From contig CANLND010000008.1 in NCBI GenBank assembly GCA_947492585.1, positions 62,001 through 126,000 on the forward strand: a stretch of DNA of 64,000 nucleotides, read 5' to 3'. A program made the position numbers and the translations under genes. Below are positions 36,105 to 44,732 of this stretch, piece after piece. Below the pieces are notes generated by a model, which had not been told where the DNA came from, did no database searches, and saw only the letters and a program-made list of their open reading frames with translations. The first letter of the stretch is position 1. Each line of letters begins with the position of its first letter. This DNA comes from an uncultured Paracoccaceae bacterium. GTDB lineage: Bacteria; Pseudomonadota; Alphaproteobacteria; Rhodobacterales; Rhodobacteraceae.

Positions 36105-37799
36105 TCACGCGAACAACGACAGCAGGACGCTGTTTGTGCTGCCGGTGTCTTGCCCGCCGAAGCTCGCAATCGAGAGGTATCGAGTGCGAATGGTGTCGAT
36201 GTGATCCCCAGCTATCAGACCAGACACATCTGTGGTGCCAAACATGGCCTCGGTGCGCGATTTTAGATCACTGACCTGTTGGTCAATGTCCAACGTGCCA
36301 AAGCTGTCAGGCAGGCCATAAATGGTCTGAAACACTTCCCGCAGGGGATTGGAGGCGATAACCGAAAACCATTCGGAATCGGAACTGGAGCTTTCGCCAA
36401 CAATTTCGTTCAGGCCGGGTTCAAAGGTCAACGCAAAGCGCTGCGTCGGATCGATTTCTCCGACACGCACGGCGAATTCTTCATCTATGTAATTTTGCAG
36501 GATCTGTTCTGCGAACCCTTCGGGATAGGTGAAGGTCTCTTCCTCGATGGGTTGGAAATTGAAGGCGGCGGCGAATTGTTTGAATCTGAGGTCGGATTTA
36601 ACATTTACCAGCGAGAAGGGGTCATTGAGATCTGAGGACAAAATTTTGTGGGTCTGCGCGGATTCGTAAGCCGCTTGGGTCTCATACCGGGGATCAAGGC
36701 TGGCATCGCCGAACTCTAACCCAAAGAAACCTTTTGCAGAAAGAAGCACTGAAAAACTGCTAAAGTAATCACTAGGCTCTGCTAAGGGCGCAGGTAGATC
36801 GTTAATTGCGGTTACCATTTTTTCAAGATTGCTCACAAAGACGGCTGGCGGATCTTCGCCTTCGGCGGTGTTTGCAATTGCGTCTTCATTGGCCTGTCGC
36901 TCGACGAATTCAAAGGCGCCCGCAAGTGCGACAAAGCGTTTGTCTTCTTGTTGGTGGGCCACCGAATTTTCATCAGTGAGATCGGAATTTAATACATCAC
37001 GCAGAAGATCGGTTTGGGTACTGCTGTTTTCCAGCCCGAACATGCGCAGGGCTTCGTCGAGGAGTTCTGGTTTGTCAAATAGATCATCTACGGTCTTGAT
37101 GGTCGCCGCTTCGTCTTCGAACTTTTCAGCAAAGCCATAGATCGTATTGTCATACTTTGACAGTTCAGCCGCTTTTTCCACGTTGTTGAAGGCGCGCGAA
37201 AATTCGATCAGACCTTTGTCGGCGAGAGAGTTGGTGAAGGACCCCACCTGATCAGGATCGGATTCCAAAACGCGCTTTAAAAACGTGGTGTTTGCGGCAT
37301 ATTGTTCAATACCGTACTGTTTCAGCACGTCATTCAATGTATTGCGATCTTTGAACGTTTCGCCCGCCAATAGGTCATCAGCCGTCATATAGTCTTTGAG
37401 CGTTTCTATCGCCGGGTCAGTGTCCTGTATCGCGCTAAGCTGGGGGCCACCCTCTCCGGCGAAATTGAAAGCCCGCGCCATGGAGAGAAACCGCGTGTCC
37501 GACCAGGTATTGGCCAGCGAGGTCGAATCCGTCAGATCCGAATCCAGAATGCGTTTGATCAACGCCGTGTTGCCTATTTCGTCTTGCAGACCAAACGCGC
37601 CCAAAACCACGCCCAACGTGTCCCGGTCGGCCATCAGCTGGTCGGAGGTTTTGATGTTCTGGAGCTTTTCGACAAACCCATCTGTCTGACGTGACACTTC
37701 TGGGGATTTGGCCAGCAAATCCTGCTGCATTTCACGACTTTGAACCAGATACCGGTAGCCGGTCAGGCCGGGGCCGGTGATAATCGGGGAAAAGCTCAT
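36105..37799 (-). CDS. DUF1217 protein with multiple internal repeats
   Basis: The 564-residue acidic protein starts MSFSPIITGPGLTGYRYLVQSREMQ and ends in a C-terminal DUF1217 module (about residues 430-540; ANPLREVFQTIYGLPDSFGTLDIDQQ). Ahead of it are about four degenerate copies of an 80-100-residue unit with the pattern LG...FGL...T.L.KR.L.SDLTD..S.A....D.RF...A.AFNF (around residues 38, 118, 210 and 325). DUF1217 proteins usually have about 250 residues and sit in flagellar clusters; this one is more than twice as long and has no flagellar neighbour. The start at 37799 is the only good one. A link to motility is family-based inference. Confidence 0.85.
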   Translation of the reverse strand: MSFSPIITGPGLTGYRYLVQSREMQQDLLAKSPEVSRQTDGFVEKLQNIKTSDQLMADRDTLGVVLGAFGLQDEIGNTALIKRILDSDLTDSTSLANTWSDTRFLSMARAFNFAGEGGPQLSAIQDTDPAIETLKDYMTADDLLAGETFKDRNTLNDVLKQYGIEQYAANTTFLKRVLESDPDQVGSFTNSLADKGLIEFSRAFNNVEKAAELSKYDNTIYGFAEKFEDEAATIKTVDDLFDKPELLDEALRMFGLENSSTQTDLLRDVLNSDLTDENSVAHQQEDKRFVALAGAFEFVERQANEDAIANTAEGEDPPAVFVSNLEKMVTAINDLPAPLAEPSDYFSSFSVLLSAKGFFGLEFGDASLDPRYETQAAYESAQTHKILSSDLNDPFSLVNVKSDLRFKQFAAAFNFQPIEEETFTYPEGFAEQILQNYIDEEFAVRVGEIDPTQRFALTFEPGLNEIVGESSSSDSEWFSVIASNPLREVFQTIYGLPDSFGTLDIDQQVSDLKSRTEAMFGTTDVSGLIAGDHIDTIRTRYLSIASFGGQDTGSTNSVLLSLFA

Positions 37800-37982
37800 G
37801 GATACTCTACCTATACGACGGGGCGCACACAGTAGATCGGCATGGCGGTCTACGGGTGCAGCGGATTTTGCTCATTTCCACTGAGTATAGGAAGAAAAGA
37901 GTTACCAAAGTGGAATCCCGGCTCTGAAATCTAGGTAAATTTCGAGGCGATCTGCCCACTATTGCGCCCAGCCCCGCGGCGT

Positions 37983-38861
37983 CTAACAGAGCGCTTTTTC
38001 AAAAAACAAATCGGGGTAGGGATCGTCGTTGAACCGATCAATCTGGGTCCAGCCTTCTTTGTTATACAGGCGCGCCGCTTCGGGCAGCGCCGAGTTGGTG
38101 TCCAGGCGCAACAAGGAGATGGTTAACGCGCGTGCCTGATCTTCGCAGGCCAACAGCAGACGCTGCGCCACACCCAGCCCACGGGCCGAGGGGGCAACCC
38201 AAAGGCGCTTGATCTCGGCGTAGCCCTTGCCGGTGCCCTTCAGCCCACAACAGCCCTGTGGCAACCCGTCTGACATCGCAACGTAAAAGGCGCCGTTTGG
38301 CGGCAGCATGTCATCTGCTTCGGGATCACAGGACAAAGACACGTCAAACCCCCGGTCAAACCGGCGCTCCAGTTCGGCGTAATATTCACCCAGACAATAA
38401 ACAGCGGGCTCGGCGCGGGGATCACAGCGGTGTAACTCTAACCTGTCAACAGAGAGGGCCGAGGCCACCAGATCCATCGCCGCCAGCAGCGCCTCGGGGC
38501 GGGGATGGCGTGCCAGAAGGTTTTGCGCGTTTTGGTCAGACAGCGCGTTGTAGACAGCGCATTCGGCCTGTCCGTCAGGCGTCAGTTGGGCATGGCGTTT
38601 GCGTCCATCATTTGGATCCGTGGTCAAGGTGATCAGCGCGTCTTGCTCCAGCGTTTTTAGGCTGCGGCTTAGGGTGGCTTTATCCAAATTCAAATGTTTG
38701 CGAATGACCGAAACGTCACTGCCAAAATGGCCGATGGCATGCAGGACCCGCGCGATCCCCAGTGGCCGCCCTCGTCCCAAAAATGACGTGTCGAGCGCGC
38801 CAACTTCGGTGGTGACGGCGCGGTTAAAGCGGCGAATGCGGGTGAGGGGAGATATGGTCAT
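37983..38861 (-). CDS. MarR-type HTH fused to GNAT acetyltransferase
   Basis: The 292-residue protein joins a MarR winged helix (residues about 5-140; SVIRKHLNLDKATLSRSLKTLEQDALITLTTDPNDGRKRHAQLTPDG) to a GNAT domain (about 150-290) whose acetyl-CoA site is visible as KRLWVAPSARGLGVAQRLL and whose end is ARLYNKEGWTQIDRFNDDPYPDLFFEK. MarR-GNAT fusions are known in proteobacteria, but their acetylation targets are mostly unknown. A perfect inverted repeat sits 4 bp from the start codon, which suggests tight self-repression. It is divergent from nadD across about 110 bp. Confidence 0.9.
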   Translation of the reverse strand: MTISPLTRIRRFNRAVTTEVGALDTSFLGRGRPLGIARVLHAIGHFGSDVSVIRKHLNLDKATLSRSLKTLEQDALITLTTDPNDGRKRHAQLTPDGQAECAVYNALSDQNAQNLLARHPRPEALLAAMDLVASALSVDRLELHRCDPRAEPAVYCLGEYYAELERRFDRGFDVSLSCDPEADDMLPPNGAFYVAMSDGLPQGCCGLKGTGKGYAEIKRLWVAPSARGLGVAQRLLLACEDQARALTISLLRLDTNSALPEAARLYNKEGWTQIDRFNDDPYPDLFFEKALC

Positions 38862-38864
38862 ATA

Positions 38865-38880
38865 GTTGACTTAGGTCAAC
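38865..38880 (-). promoter_or_regulatory. Palindromic operator at the MarR-GNAT start codon
   Basis: GTTGACTTAGGTCAAC has perfect 6-bp arms around TTAG. It ends 4 bp before the start codon of the MarR-GNAT gene, so bound repressor would block its own transcript. MarR proteins commonly bind dyads of this size. Confidence 0.6.
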
Positions 38881-38974
38881 CATTTGGCCGGGTCAATCTT
38901 ATTTCACCCAGCTGGTCCACTCTACGGGGGGTTGTTATTGATCTTACGTGATTAATATGTACATCAAAGCAATG

Positions 38975-39604
38975 ATGACCCCACAATTGCCGCATATTCG
39001 CCCGGGCCAGACCGTGGGCCTGCTCGGAGGATCTTTTGATCCACCTCACCGTGGCCATGTGGCGATCAGCACAGCGGCCCTGCGGCGGTTTGGACTGGAT
39101 CATCTGTTCTGGCTGGTGTCTCCGGGAAACCCACTGAAACCCCATGCGCCTGCGGCCCTGTCGCGCCGGATTGAGGCCGCGCGCGCCTTGGTTCATCACC
39201 CGCGTATCCATGTCACCGGCATCGAAGCACAGCTGAACACGCGATACACCGCAAAAACGCTGCGGCGGTTGCGCGATCTACATCCCGGGGTGCGTTTTGT
39301 CTGGTTGATGGGGGCGGACAATCTGGCGCATTTCCATCACTGGCGCGATTGGCGCGAAATATTGAACACCGTGCCTGTGGGCATCTTGGCCCGCCCCGGT
39401 GACCGGATTGCAGCCCGCACATCGCTGGCGGCGCAGATTTATCGACGCCATATGGTCAAGGCAGGGCAGGGCAGGAGCCTCGGGCACCGCAGCGCTCCGG
39501 CGTGGTGTTTTTTGAATGTGCCAATGGTGGATGTCAGCTCGTCTGAAATTCGTGCACGCGGCGACTGGAGCCGGGAACCAAAGGAAGAGATGACGCAAGA
39601 GTGA
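38975..39604 (+). CDS. nadD: Nicotinate-nucleotide adenylyltransferase
   Basis: NadD makes NaAD from NaMN and ATP in NAD synthesis. The 209-residue protein has the nucleotidyltransferase motif [19 protein letters not shown] (the HxGH-type ATP site), [30 protein letters not shown] and the ISSSEIR-type end ([10 protein letters not shown]). I begin at the ATG at 38975 by family length; in-frame starts at 38948 (GTG), 38957 and 38972 are possible and none has a clear ribosome site. dacB follows after 59 bp. Confidence 0.95.
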   Translation: MTPQLPHIRPGQTVGLLGGSFDPPHRGHVAISTAALRRFGLDHLFWLVSPGNPLKPHAPAALSRRIEAARALVHHPRIHVTGIEAQLNTRYTAKTLRRLRDLHPGVRFVWLMGADNLAHFHHWRDWREILNTVPVGILARPGDRIAARTSLAAQIYRRHMVKAGQGRSLGHRSAPAWCFLNVPMVDVSSSEIRARGDWSREPKEEMTQE

Positions 39605-39663
39605 CAGGCTATCGTGATATTGTGCTGGCCGTGTTTGCTGTTTTGTAGTGACTTTAGATTAAT

Positions 39664-41166
39664 ATGACGCAGATGATTACACGACGTTTCTTTCTGACCA
39701 CGGCCTGCACGGCGCTGGGCACCGCAGCCTTTGGCGAAACCGCCCCTTCGGTGTCTTTGCGCCCGGTGGTCCGACCTGGCAGCCGTTTGCACCCGGCCGC
39801 CCGTGGCGGGCTCTTGGGGGTGCTTGAACGTGCCAAACTGTCCGGCGATGTGGCCTGCGCGGTGGCCAATGTCAGCACAGGAGAGCGGTTGGAACATACC
39901 GGCGGCGCCCGGGGCTTGCCGCCCGCCAGCGTCGCCAAGGCGCTGACGGCGCTTTATGCGCTGGATGTCTTGGGCGCGGACCACCGTTTCCAGACCAAAC
40001 TGGTGGCGACAGGGCCGGTGATCGGGGGCGTCCTTGACGGGGATCTCGTGCTGGTTGGCGGTGGCGACAGCATGTTGAACACGGATCATCTGGCGCAATT
40101 GGCGCGCAGCTTGAAATCTGCGGGCCTGCGTGAAGTGCGCGGTGCCTTTCGGGTCTGGGACGGGGCGTTGCCGCAGGTCAAAACCATTGATCCGGGACAG
40201 CCGGACCATGTCTCTTACAGCCCGGCCGTGTCGGGGCTGGCGCTAAATTTCAACCGGGTGCATTTCGAGTGGAAACGGGGCGGGCAGGGATGGACCGTCA
40301 CAATGGACGCGCGCACTCAGAAATACCGCCCGGATGTGGCAATGGCACGGATGCAGATCGCACAACGTGCCGCGCCAATTTATACCTATTCTGACACTGC
40401 GGGTGTTGACCGGTGGACCGTCGCCAGCAAAGCGCTGGGCAAAGGTGGCGCGCGCTGGTTGCCGGTGCGCCGCCCGGGCGCATATGCCGCAGATGTGTTT
40501 GCGACTATGGCCCGCTCGCATGGGATCAAACTGACGGCAGCCAAACCTGCGAAACGCGCCCCTACTGGCAGCGATCTGGCCGTGCATCAAAGCCCGCCAT
40601 TGTCTGTCATGTTAAAAGCGATGCTGAAATATTCCAACAATCTGATGGCCGAAATGATTGGCCTGTCCGCCACCGCCGCGCGCGGTGTCAGTGCCAAAGA
40701 TCTGGCGCAGTCGGCGCGTGAAATGAACCGCTGGGCCGCGGCCACCTATGGCATGCACAACACCCGTCTGGTGGATCACTCTGGTCTGGGTGAGGCCTCG
40801 CGGATGACCCCGGATGATCTGGTGGGCGCGTTGATTGCAGTGCACAAATCGGGTCAGCTCAAACCGCTGCTCAAACCGGTAAAGCTGCGCGACAGTCAGG
40901 GGCGGGTGCTGAACTCTCACCCGATCAAAGTGGCGGCGAAAACCGGCACGTTAAACTTTGTGTCTGGCCTGGGGGGGTATATGACGGCGGCAGATGGCAC
41001 CGAACTGGCCTTTGCCATCTTCGCCGCGGACACAACCGCCCGCGCCGCTATCCCTCGCGCCGATCGCGAACGCCCCAAAGGGGCAAAATCCTGGAACCGT
41101 CGCGCTAAAACCTTACAGCAAGATCTGATTGAACGCTGGGGGGCTGTCTATCAAAGCGGCACCTGA
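39664..41166 (+). CDS. dacB: D-alanyl-D-alanine carboxypeptidase / endopeptidase (PBP4 type)
   Basis: This penicillin-binding protein trims or opens peptidoglycan crosslinks in the periplasm. The 500-residue length suits class C type 4 PBPs. The N-terminus MTQMITRRFFLTTACTALG has RR and FFL, resembling a Tat signal. The three active-site motifs are in order: ASVAK (SxxK), SNN (SxN, in LKYSNNLMAEMIG) and KTG (AAKTGTLNFVSGLGG). It follows nadD by 59 bp on the same strand and is probably its own or a shared transcript. The dispersed element lies downstream. Confidence 0.94.
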   Translation: MTQMITRRFFLTTACTALGTAAFGETAPSVSLRPVVRPGSRLHPAARGGLLGVLERAKLSGDVACAVANVSTGERLEHTGGARGLPPASVAKALTALYALDVLGADHRFQTKLVATGPVIGGVLDGDLVLVGGGDSMLNTDHLAQLARSLKSAGLREVRGAFRVWDGALPQVKTIDPGQPDHVSYSPAVSGLALNFNRVHFEWKRGGQGWTVTMDARTQKYRPDVAMARMQIAQRAAPIYTYSDTAGVDRWTVASKALGKGGARWLPVRRPGAYAADVFATMARSHGIKLTAAKPAKRAPTGSDLAVHQSPPLSVMLKAMLKYSNNLMAEMIGLSATAARGVSAKDLAQSAREMNRWAAATYGMHNTRLVDHSGLGEASRMTPDDLVGALIAVHKSGQLKPLLKPVKLRDSQGRVLNSHPIKVAAKTGTLNFVSGLGGYMTAADGTELAFAIFAADTTARAAIPRADRERPKGAKSWNRRAKTLQQDLIERWGAVYQSGT

Positions 41167-41242
41167 ACGCCGCGAGGTCACAACAGCGCGCTTGGGTCAA
41201 AATCACACCCTCAGCCCCACAGCGGGTCTCGCCAACCGGCCG

Positions 41243-41302
41243 CGCTTCTTTTTGGCTGAAAATACCCCGGGGGAGGGCCGCAGGACCGGGGGCAGCGCCC
41301 CC
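41243..41302 (+). repeat. Dispersed bipartite intergenic element, copy 3
   Basis: The core begins CGCTTCTTTTTGGCTGAAAA and continues TACCCCGGGGGAGG; it is followed by a GGGGGCAGCGCCCCC hairpin at 41288-41302. It lies between dacB and the convergent TerB-like gene and shares layout with copies at 15237, 22915 and 53656. Confidence 0.85.
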
Positions 41303-41311
41303 AACCACGGA

Positions 41312-41734
41312 TCAGACCATATGGCGCGCCCGTGCGCCGCGCTCAATCGCCGCCGCATGGAGCCGGTCAATGTTCAGCTCATAGCGAACCTCTTCCAGCA
41401 GCCGCAATTCCGTCTCGGCCAGCGATCCATCCGCCGCCGCCACATCACAGGCCAGCGCATAGGCTGTTTCATGCAGTCGTTTGGGCAGTTCTTCGCGGAT
41501 CAGACCAAACAATGCGTCCAGCCCGTCTTCCTGTTCAAACAGATCAAACACCACCTGGCTCACCGCATTGGTGCGATCCGCATCATAATTGGCAAACACC
41601 GGCAGCATATTGACCGAGTTCTGGATCTTCACCAGTTCCGCGGTGCGAATGTTTTCATCCGACGCCGACACCGCCACCATCAACGCCACCAGGCAGTCTT
41701 GCGGGCTCATCGGATGCAGGGCTTGGGCGTTCAT
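41312..41734 (-). CDS. TerB-like (tellurite-resistance/DUF533-type) protein
   Basis: The 140-residue helical protein resembles the TerB fold: PQDCLVALMVAVSASDENIRTAELVKIQ and AYALACDVAAADGSLAETELRLLEEV repeat the D-x-x-x-x-x-E pattern expected of the two pseudo-repeats that bind metal. TerB-like proteins are widespread and often act in stress responses or membrane-linked signalling. The ATG at 41734 has GGAGAG 6 nt upstream; an in-frame ATG at 41803 is longer and poorer. There is no ter operon around it, so a role in tellurite resistance should not be assumed. Confidence 0.85.
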   Translation of the reverse strand: MNAQALHPMSPQDCLVALMVAVSASDENIRTAELVKIQNSVNMLPVFANYDADRTNAVSQVVFDLFEQEDGLDALFGLIREELPKRLHETAYALACDVAAADGSLAETELRLLEEVRYELNIDRLHAAAIERGARARHMV

Positions 41735-41865
41735 GTGTGCTCTCCAGAAAAATCGGACCAATGTAGGCCCATTTGTTGTTTCCATTGATGCCGGGAATGC
41801 CAATCGATATCAATGTCGAAGATTAGGGCGCAGTCCATATGAAGTTATTTTGCTGAGGTGCTTTC

Positions 41866-42741
41866 GTGACCGACAATAAGAGTGAAAAGAAAAAGGTCTG
41901 CGGTATTGTGATGCCGATCTCCCAATGTGACGGGCTTGGGCCACAGCATTGGCTGGATGTGAAGTCAATCGTCGAGGCTGCAGCAGTACAGGTAGGGTTT
42001 GAGGCACGTCTTGTCAGCGACACATTTGAATCCAATCTGATCCACAAAGAAATTTTGTAAAACGTCTATCAGGACGACATTGTGGTCTGTGACGTCAGCG
42101 GGAGAAACCCAAATGTCTTCTTTGAACTGGGCATCCGAATGGCAACGCAAAAGCCAACTGTGATCGTGAAGGATGATAAGACGACCTATCCTTTTGATAC
42201 GGCCCCTAATCGTTACATTGAGTACCCACGCGACTTGCGCCACCCGGCAATGGAAAAATTTAAGAAGCAGTTGATCGCCGCTCTTGAAAAAACGATTAAT
42301 CAACCATCCGAAAATAGTTTTATCGGCCAGCTGGGGCCATTTCAGATCCCCGACGTGCAGGTTGCAGCTACGACATCAGAAAACCTTATGTTAGAAAAAC
42401 TGGACCGCATCGAACATGCAGTTCAGGAGCAACGGTCTTCGCGACTATCTCGACAAGACAGGTTAGGCCACAACCCGTTTCGAGCTTTAACAAGATTTGG
42501 CCATGATACTTCATTGGATGATGACAAGGAGGTCGTCGAAATACGGGTCGATACAGGTGAAACGCAACTCCAAAATGCGCTCGAGGAGTTGGCTCATTTT
42601 CCTGAATTTGAACACTTAGAAGTTTCTTATGAACGAGAAAACGATCGAGAGTGGTCGGTAAACTTGAGGGGCTTCGATTTGAACGAGAAGCGGTTGCGAA
42701 AAATATTTGGCAGAGTGTTGGAAAACGCTATTCCGTTCTAG
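41866..42741 (+). pseudogene. TIR / nucleoside-deoxyribosyltransferase-like gene interrupted by a TAA
   Basis: One frame runs from a GTG at 41866 (GAGGTG 5 nt upstream) to 42741 with a single TAA at 42058-42060. The two halves read as one protein of about 291 residues: the first ends ESNLIHKEIL and the second continues NVYQDDIVVCDVSGRNPNVFFELGIRMA. A one-base CAA to TAA change (Gln to stop) is the simplest cause. The N-terminal fold resembles TIR-like or nucleoside 2-deoxyribosyltransferase-like domains (PNVFFELGIRMA motif), and the C-terminal roughly 120 residues are unrecognised. The gene is AT-richer than its neighbours and interrupts an otherwise housekeeping stretch. It may be an anti-phage or stress gene, now probably inactive unless the stop is read through. 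Confidence 0.75.
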
Positions 42742-42878
42742 ATATTTGGTCTGTGGTTGCGCGAGTAACAGTGCCAGACATTGACACCTCCCCTCAACCA
42801 ATCATAAGGGTGTCGGCTGGATTGCATGGGGCAATCCGCACCCTTTGCGGCCATGGGGGCCGCCTATCGGAGAACATC

Positions 42879-44522
42879 ATGTCGAACTTGCGCGAAGACG
42901 CTCTGACGAGCAAAGCCTGGCCGTTTGAAGAAGCACGCCGCATTCTCAAACGTTATGCCAAGGGCGCGCCAGAGAAGGGATATGTGCTGTTCGAAACCGG
43001 TTATGGTCCCTCGGGTCTGCCCCATATCGGCACCTTTGGTGAGGTGGCGCGCACGACAATGATCAAACGGGCCTTTGAAGAGCTGTCCGACATTCCGACC
43101 AAACTGGTGTGTTTCTCGGACGATCTGGATGGCATGCGCAAAGTGCCGTCAAATGTTCCCAACCCGCAGGCCTTGGAAGAGCATTTGCAAAAGCCGCTGA
43201 CGCAGGTGCCGGACCCTTTTGGCACCCATGAAAGCTTTGGCCATCACAACAACGCCATGCTGCGCCGGTTTCTGGACACCTTTGGGTTTGAGTATGAATT
43301 CATCTCAGCCGCTGATTTCTACGGATCAGGCCAGTTCGACGCGGTGTTGAAGCGCGCTGTTGATAAATACGACGACGTGATGGAGGTGATGCTGAAATCT
43401 CTGCGCGAAGAGCGTCGTCAGACCTATTCGATTTTCCTGCCGATCCACCCGGAAACGGGACGCGTGATGTATGTGCCGATGAAAAAGGTCTGCGCCGAAA
43501 CCTACACCATCACCTTTGACGATGAAGAGGGCCGCGAATGGACCCTGCCTGTCACCGGTGGCAATGTGAAATTGCAGTGGAAGCCGGACTTTGGCGCGCG
43601 CTGGGCGGCGCTGGAAGTTGATTTTGAAATGTACGGCAAGGATCACAGCACCAACACGCCGATCTATGACAAAATCTGCCGGATCTTGGGCCACCGCGCG
43701 CCCGAGCATTTTACATATGAACTGTTTCTGGATGAAAGCGGTCAGAAGATTTCAAAAACCTCTGGCAACGGCGTGTCGATCGACAAATGGCTGACCTATG
43801 CGTCCGCCGAAAGCCTGTCGTACTTCATGTACCTAAAGCCCAAAACCGCCAAGCGGATGCATTTTGATGTGATCCCCAAAGCGGTGGATGAATATCACCA
43901 ACAGCTGCGGGCCTATCACACCCAGGATGCCAAGGGGCGGTTGAACAACCCGGTTTGGCACATTCACGGTGGCGATGTTCCACAGTCAGATATGGTGGTG
44001 CCGTTCTCGATGCTGCTGAACCTGGCGTCGGCCTCCAGCGCCGAGGACAAGGCCACCATGTGGGGCTTTATCAACAAATATGCGCCCAATGCCACGCCTG
44101 ACACCCATCCGGGCATGGATCAGGCTGCTGGATTTGCGGTGGCGTATTTCAACGACTTTGTGAAGCCCGCCAAAACCTTCCGCGCGCCGTCAGATCAAGA
44201 ACGCGCAGCCCTGCAGGATCTGGCAGATGCGCTGAAATCCCCCGAGGCGGCGCTGGCTGCGCTCGCCAAAAAGAACGAAATCGTCGGCAAGGATGATCCG
44301 CTGCCCGAGGTGGATTTTGCAGATGATGAATTCCTGCAATCTGTGGTCTTTGCCATTGGTAAAATTCACGGGTTTGAACCGCTGCGCAATTGGTTCACTG
44401 CGATCTATGAGGTTCTGTTGGGCGCCAGCCAAGGTCCGCGATTTGGTGGCTTTATTGCGCTATATGGTGTGGCGGAAACGGTTGCTTTGATTGAGCGTGC
44501 GCTGGCGGGTGAACTGGCGTGA
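42879..44522 (+). CDS. lysK: Class I lysyl-tRNA synthetase
   Basis: LysK charges tRNA-Lys; the class I form is typical of many alphaproteobacteria and replaces the class II LysS of E. coli. The 547 residues contain the class I ATP motifs as [13 protein letters not shown] (HIGH-type) and KISKTSGNG (KMSKS-type), with the LysK-specific [17 protein letters not shown] and [23 protein letters not shown]. The ATG at 42879 has GGAGA 8 nt upstream. It lies directly downstream of the broken TIR-like gene on the same strand, and its transcript ends at a strong terminator. Confidence 0.97.
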   Translation: MSNLREDALTSKAWPFEEARRILKRYAKGAPEKGYVLFETGYGPSGLPHIGTFGEVARTTMIKRAFEELSDIPTKLVCFSDDLDGMRKVPSNVPNPQALEEHLQKPLTQVPDPFGTHESFGHHNNAMLRRFLDTFGFEYEFISAADFYGSGQFDAVLKRAVDKYDDVMEVMLKSLREERRQTYSIFLPIHPETGRVMYVPMKKVCAETYTITFDDEEGREWTLPVTGGNVKLQWKPDFGARWAALEVDFEMYGKDHSTNTPIYDKICRILGHRAPEHFTYELFLDESGQKISKTSGNGVSIDKWLTYASAESLSYFMYLKPKTAKRMHFDVIPKAVDEYHQQLRAYHTQDAKGRLNNPVWHIHGGDVPQSDMVVPFSMLLNLASASSAEDKATMWGFINKYAPNATPDTHPGMDQAAGFAVAYFNDFVKPAKTFRAPSDQERAALQDLADALKSPEAALAALAKKNEIVGKDDPLPEVDFADDEFLQSVVFAIGKIHGFEPLRNWFTAIYEVLLGASQGPRFGGFIALYGVAETVALIERALAGELA

Positions 44523-44573
44523 TCTGATGGCTTTGCCCGGATCTGGGCGGGCCACTTATTCCAAACGTCTTTT

Positions 44574-44605
44574 GGGGCGCTTCCAGCTGGGAGCGCCCCT
44601 TTTTG
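44574..44605 (+). terminator. Rho-independent terminator after lysK
   Basis: GGGGCGCT pairs with AGCGCCCC around a TCCAGCTGGG loop and is followed by TTTTTG. Confidence 0.93.
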
Positions 44606-44732
44606 TGTGCGGGTATGTGGCGTGGTCTGGGGTGTTGCGGGGGCAGCGGACGCAAAGGCGGGGTGATCTTAAAGACCAAACACTAGGGTTGCGGGCGAAA
44701 CTGTGCGTGTCTCCCATGGAAAGGGCCCCCTG

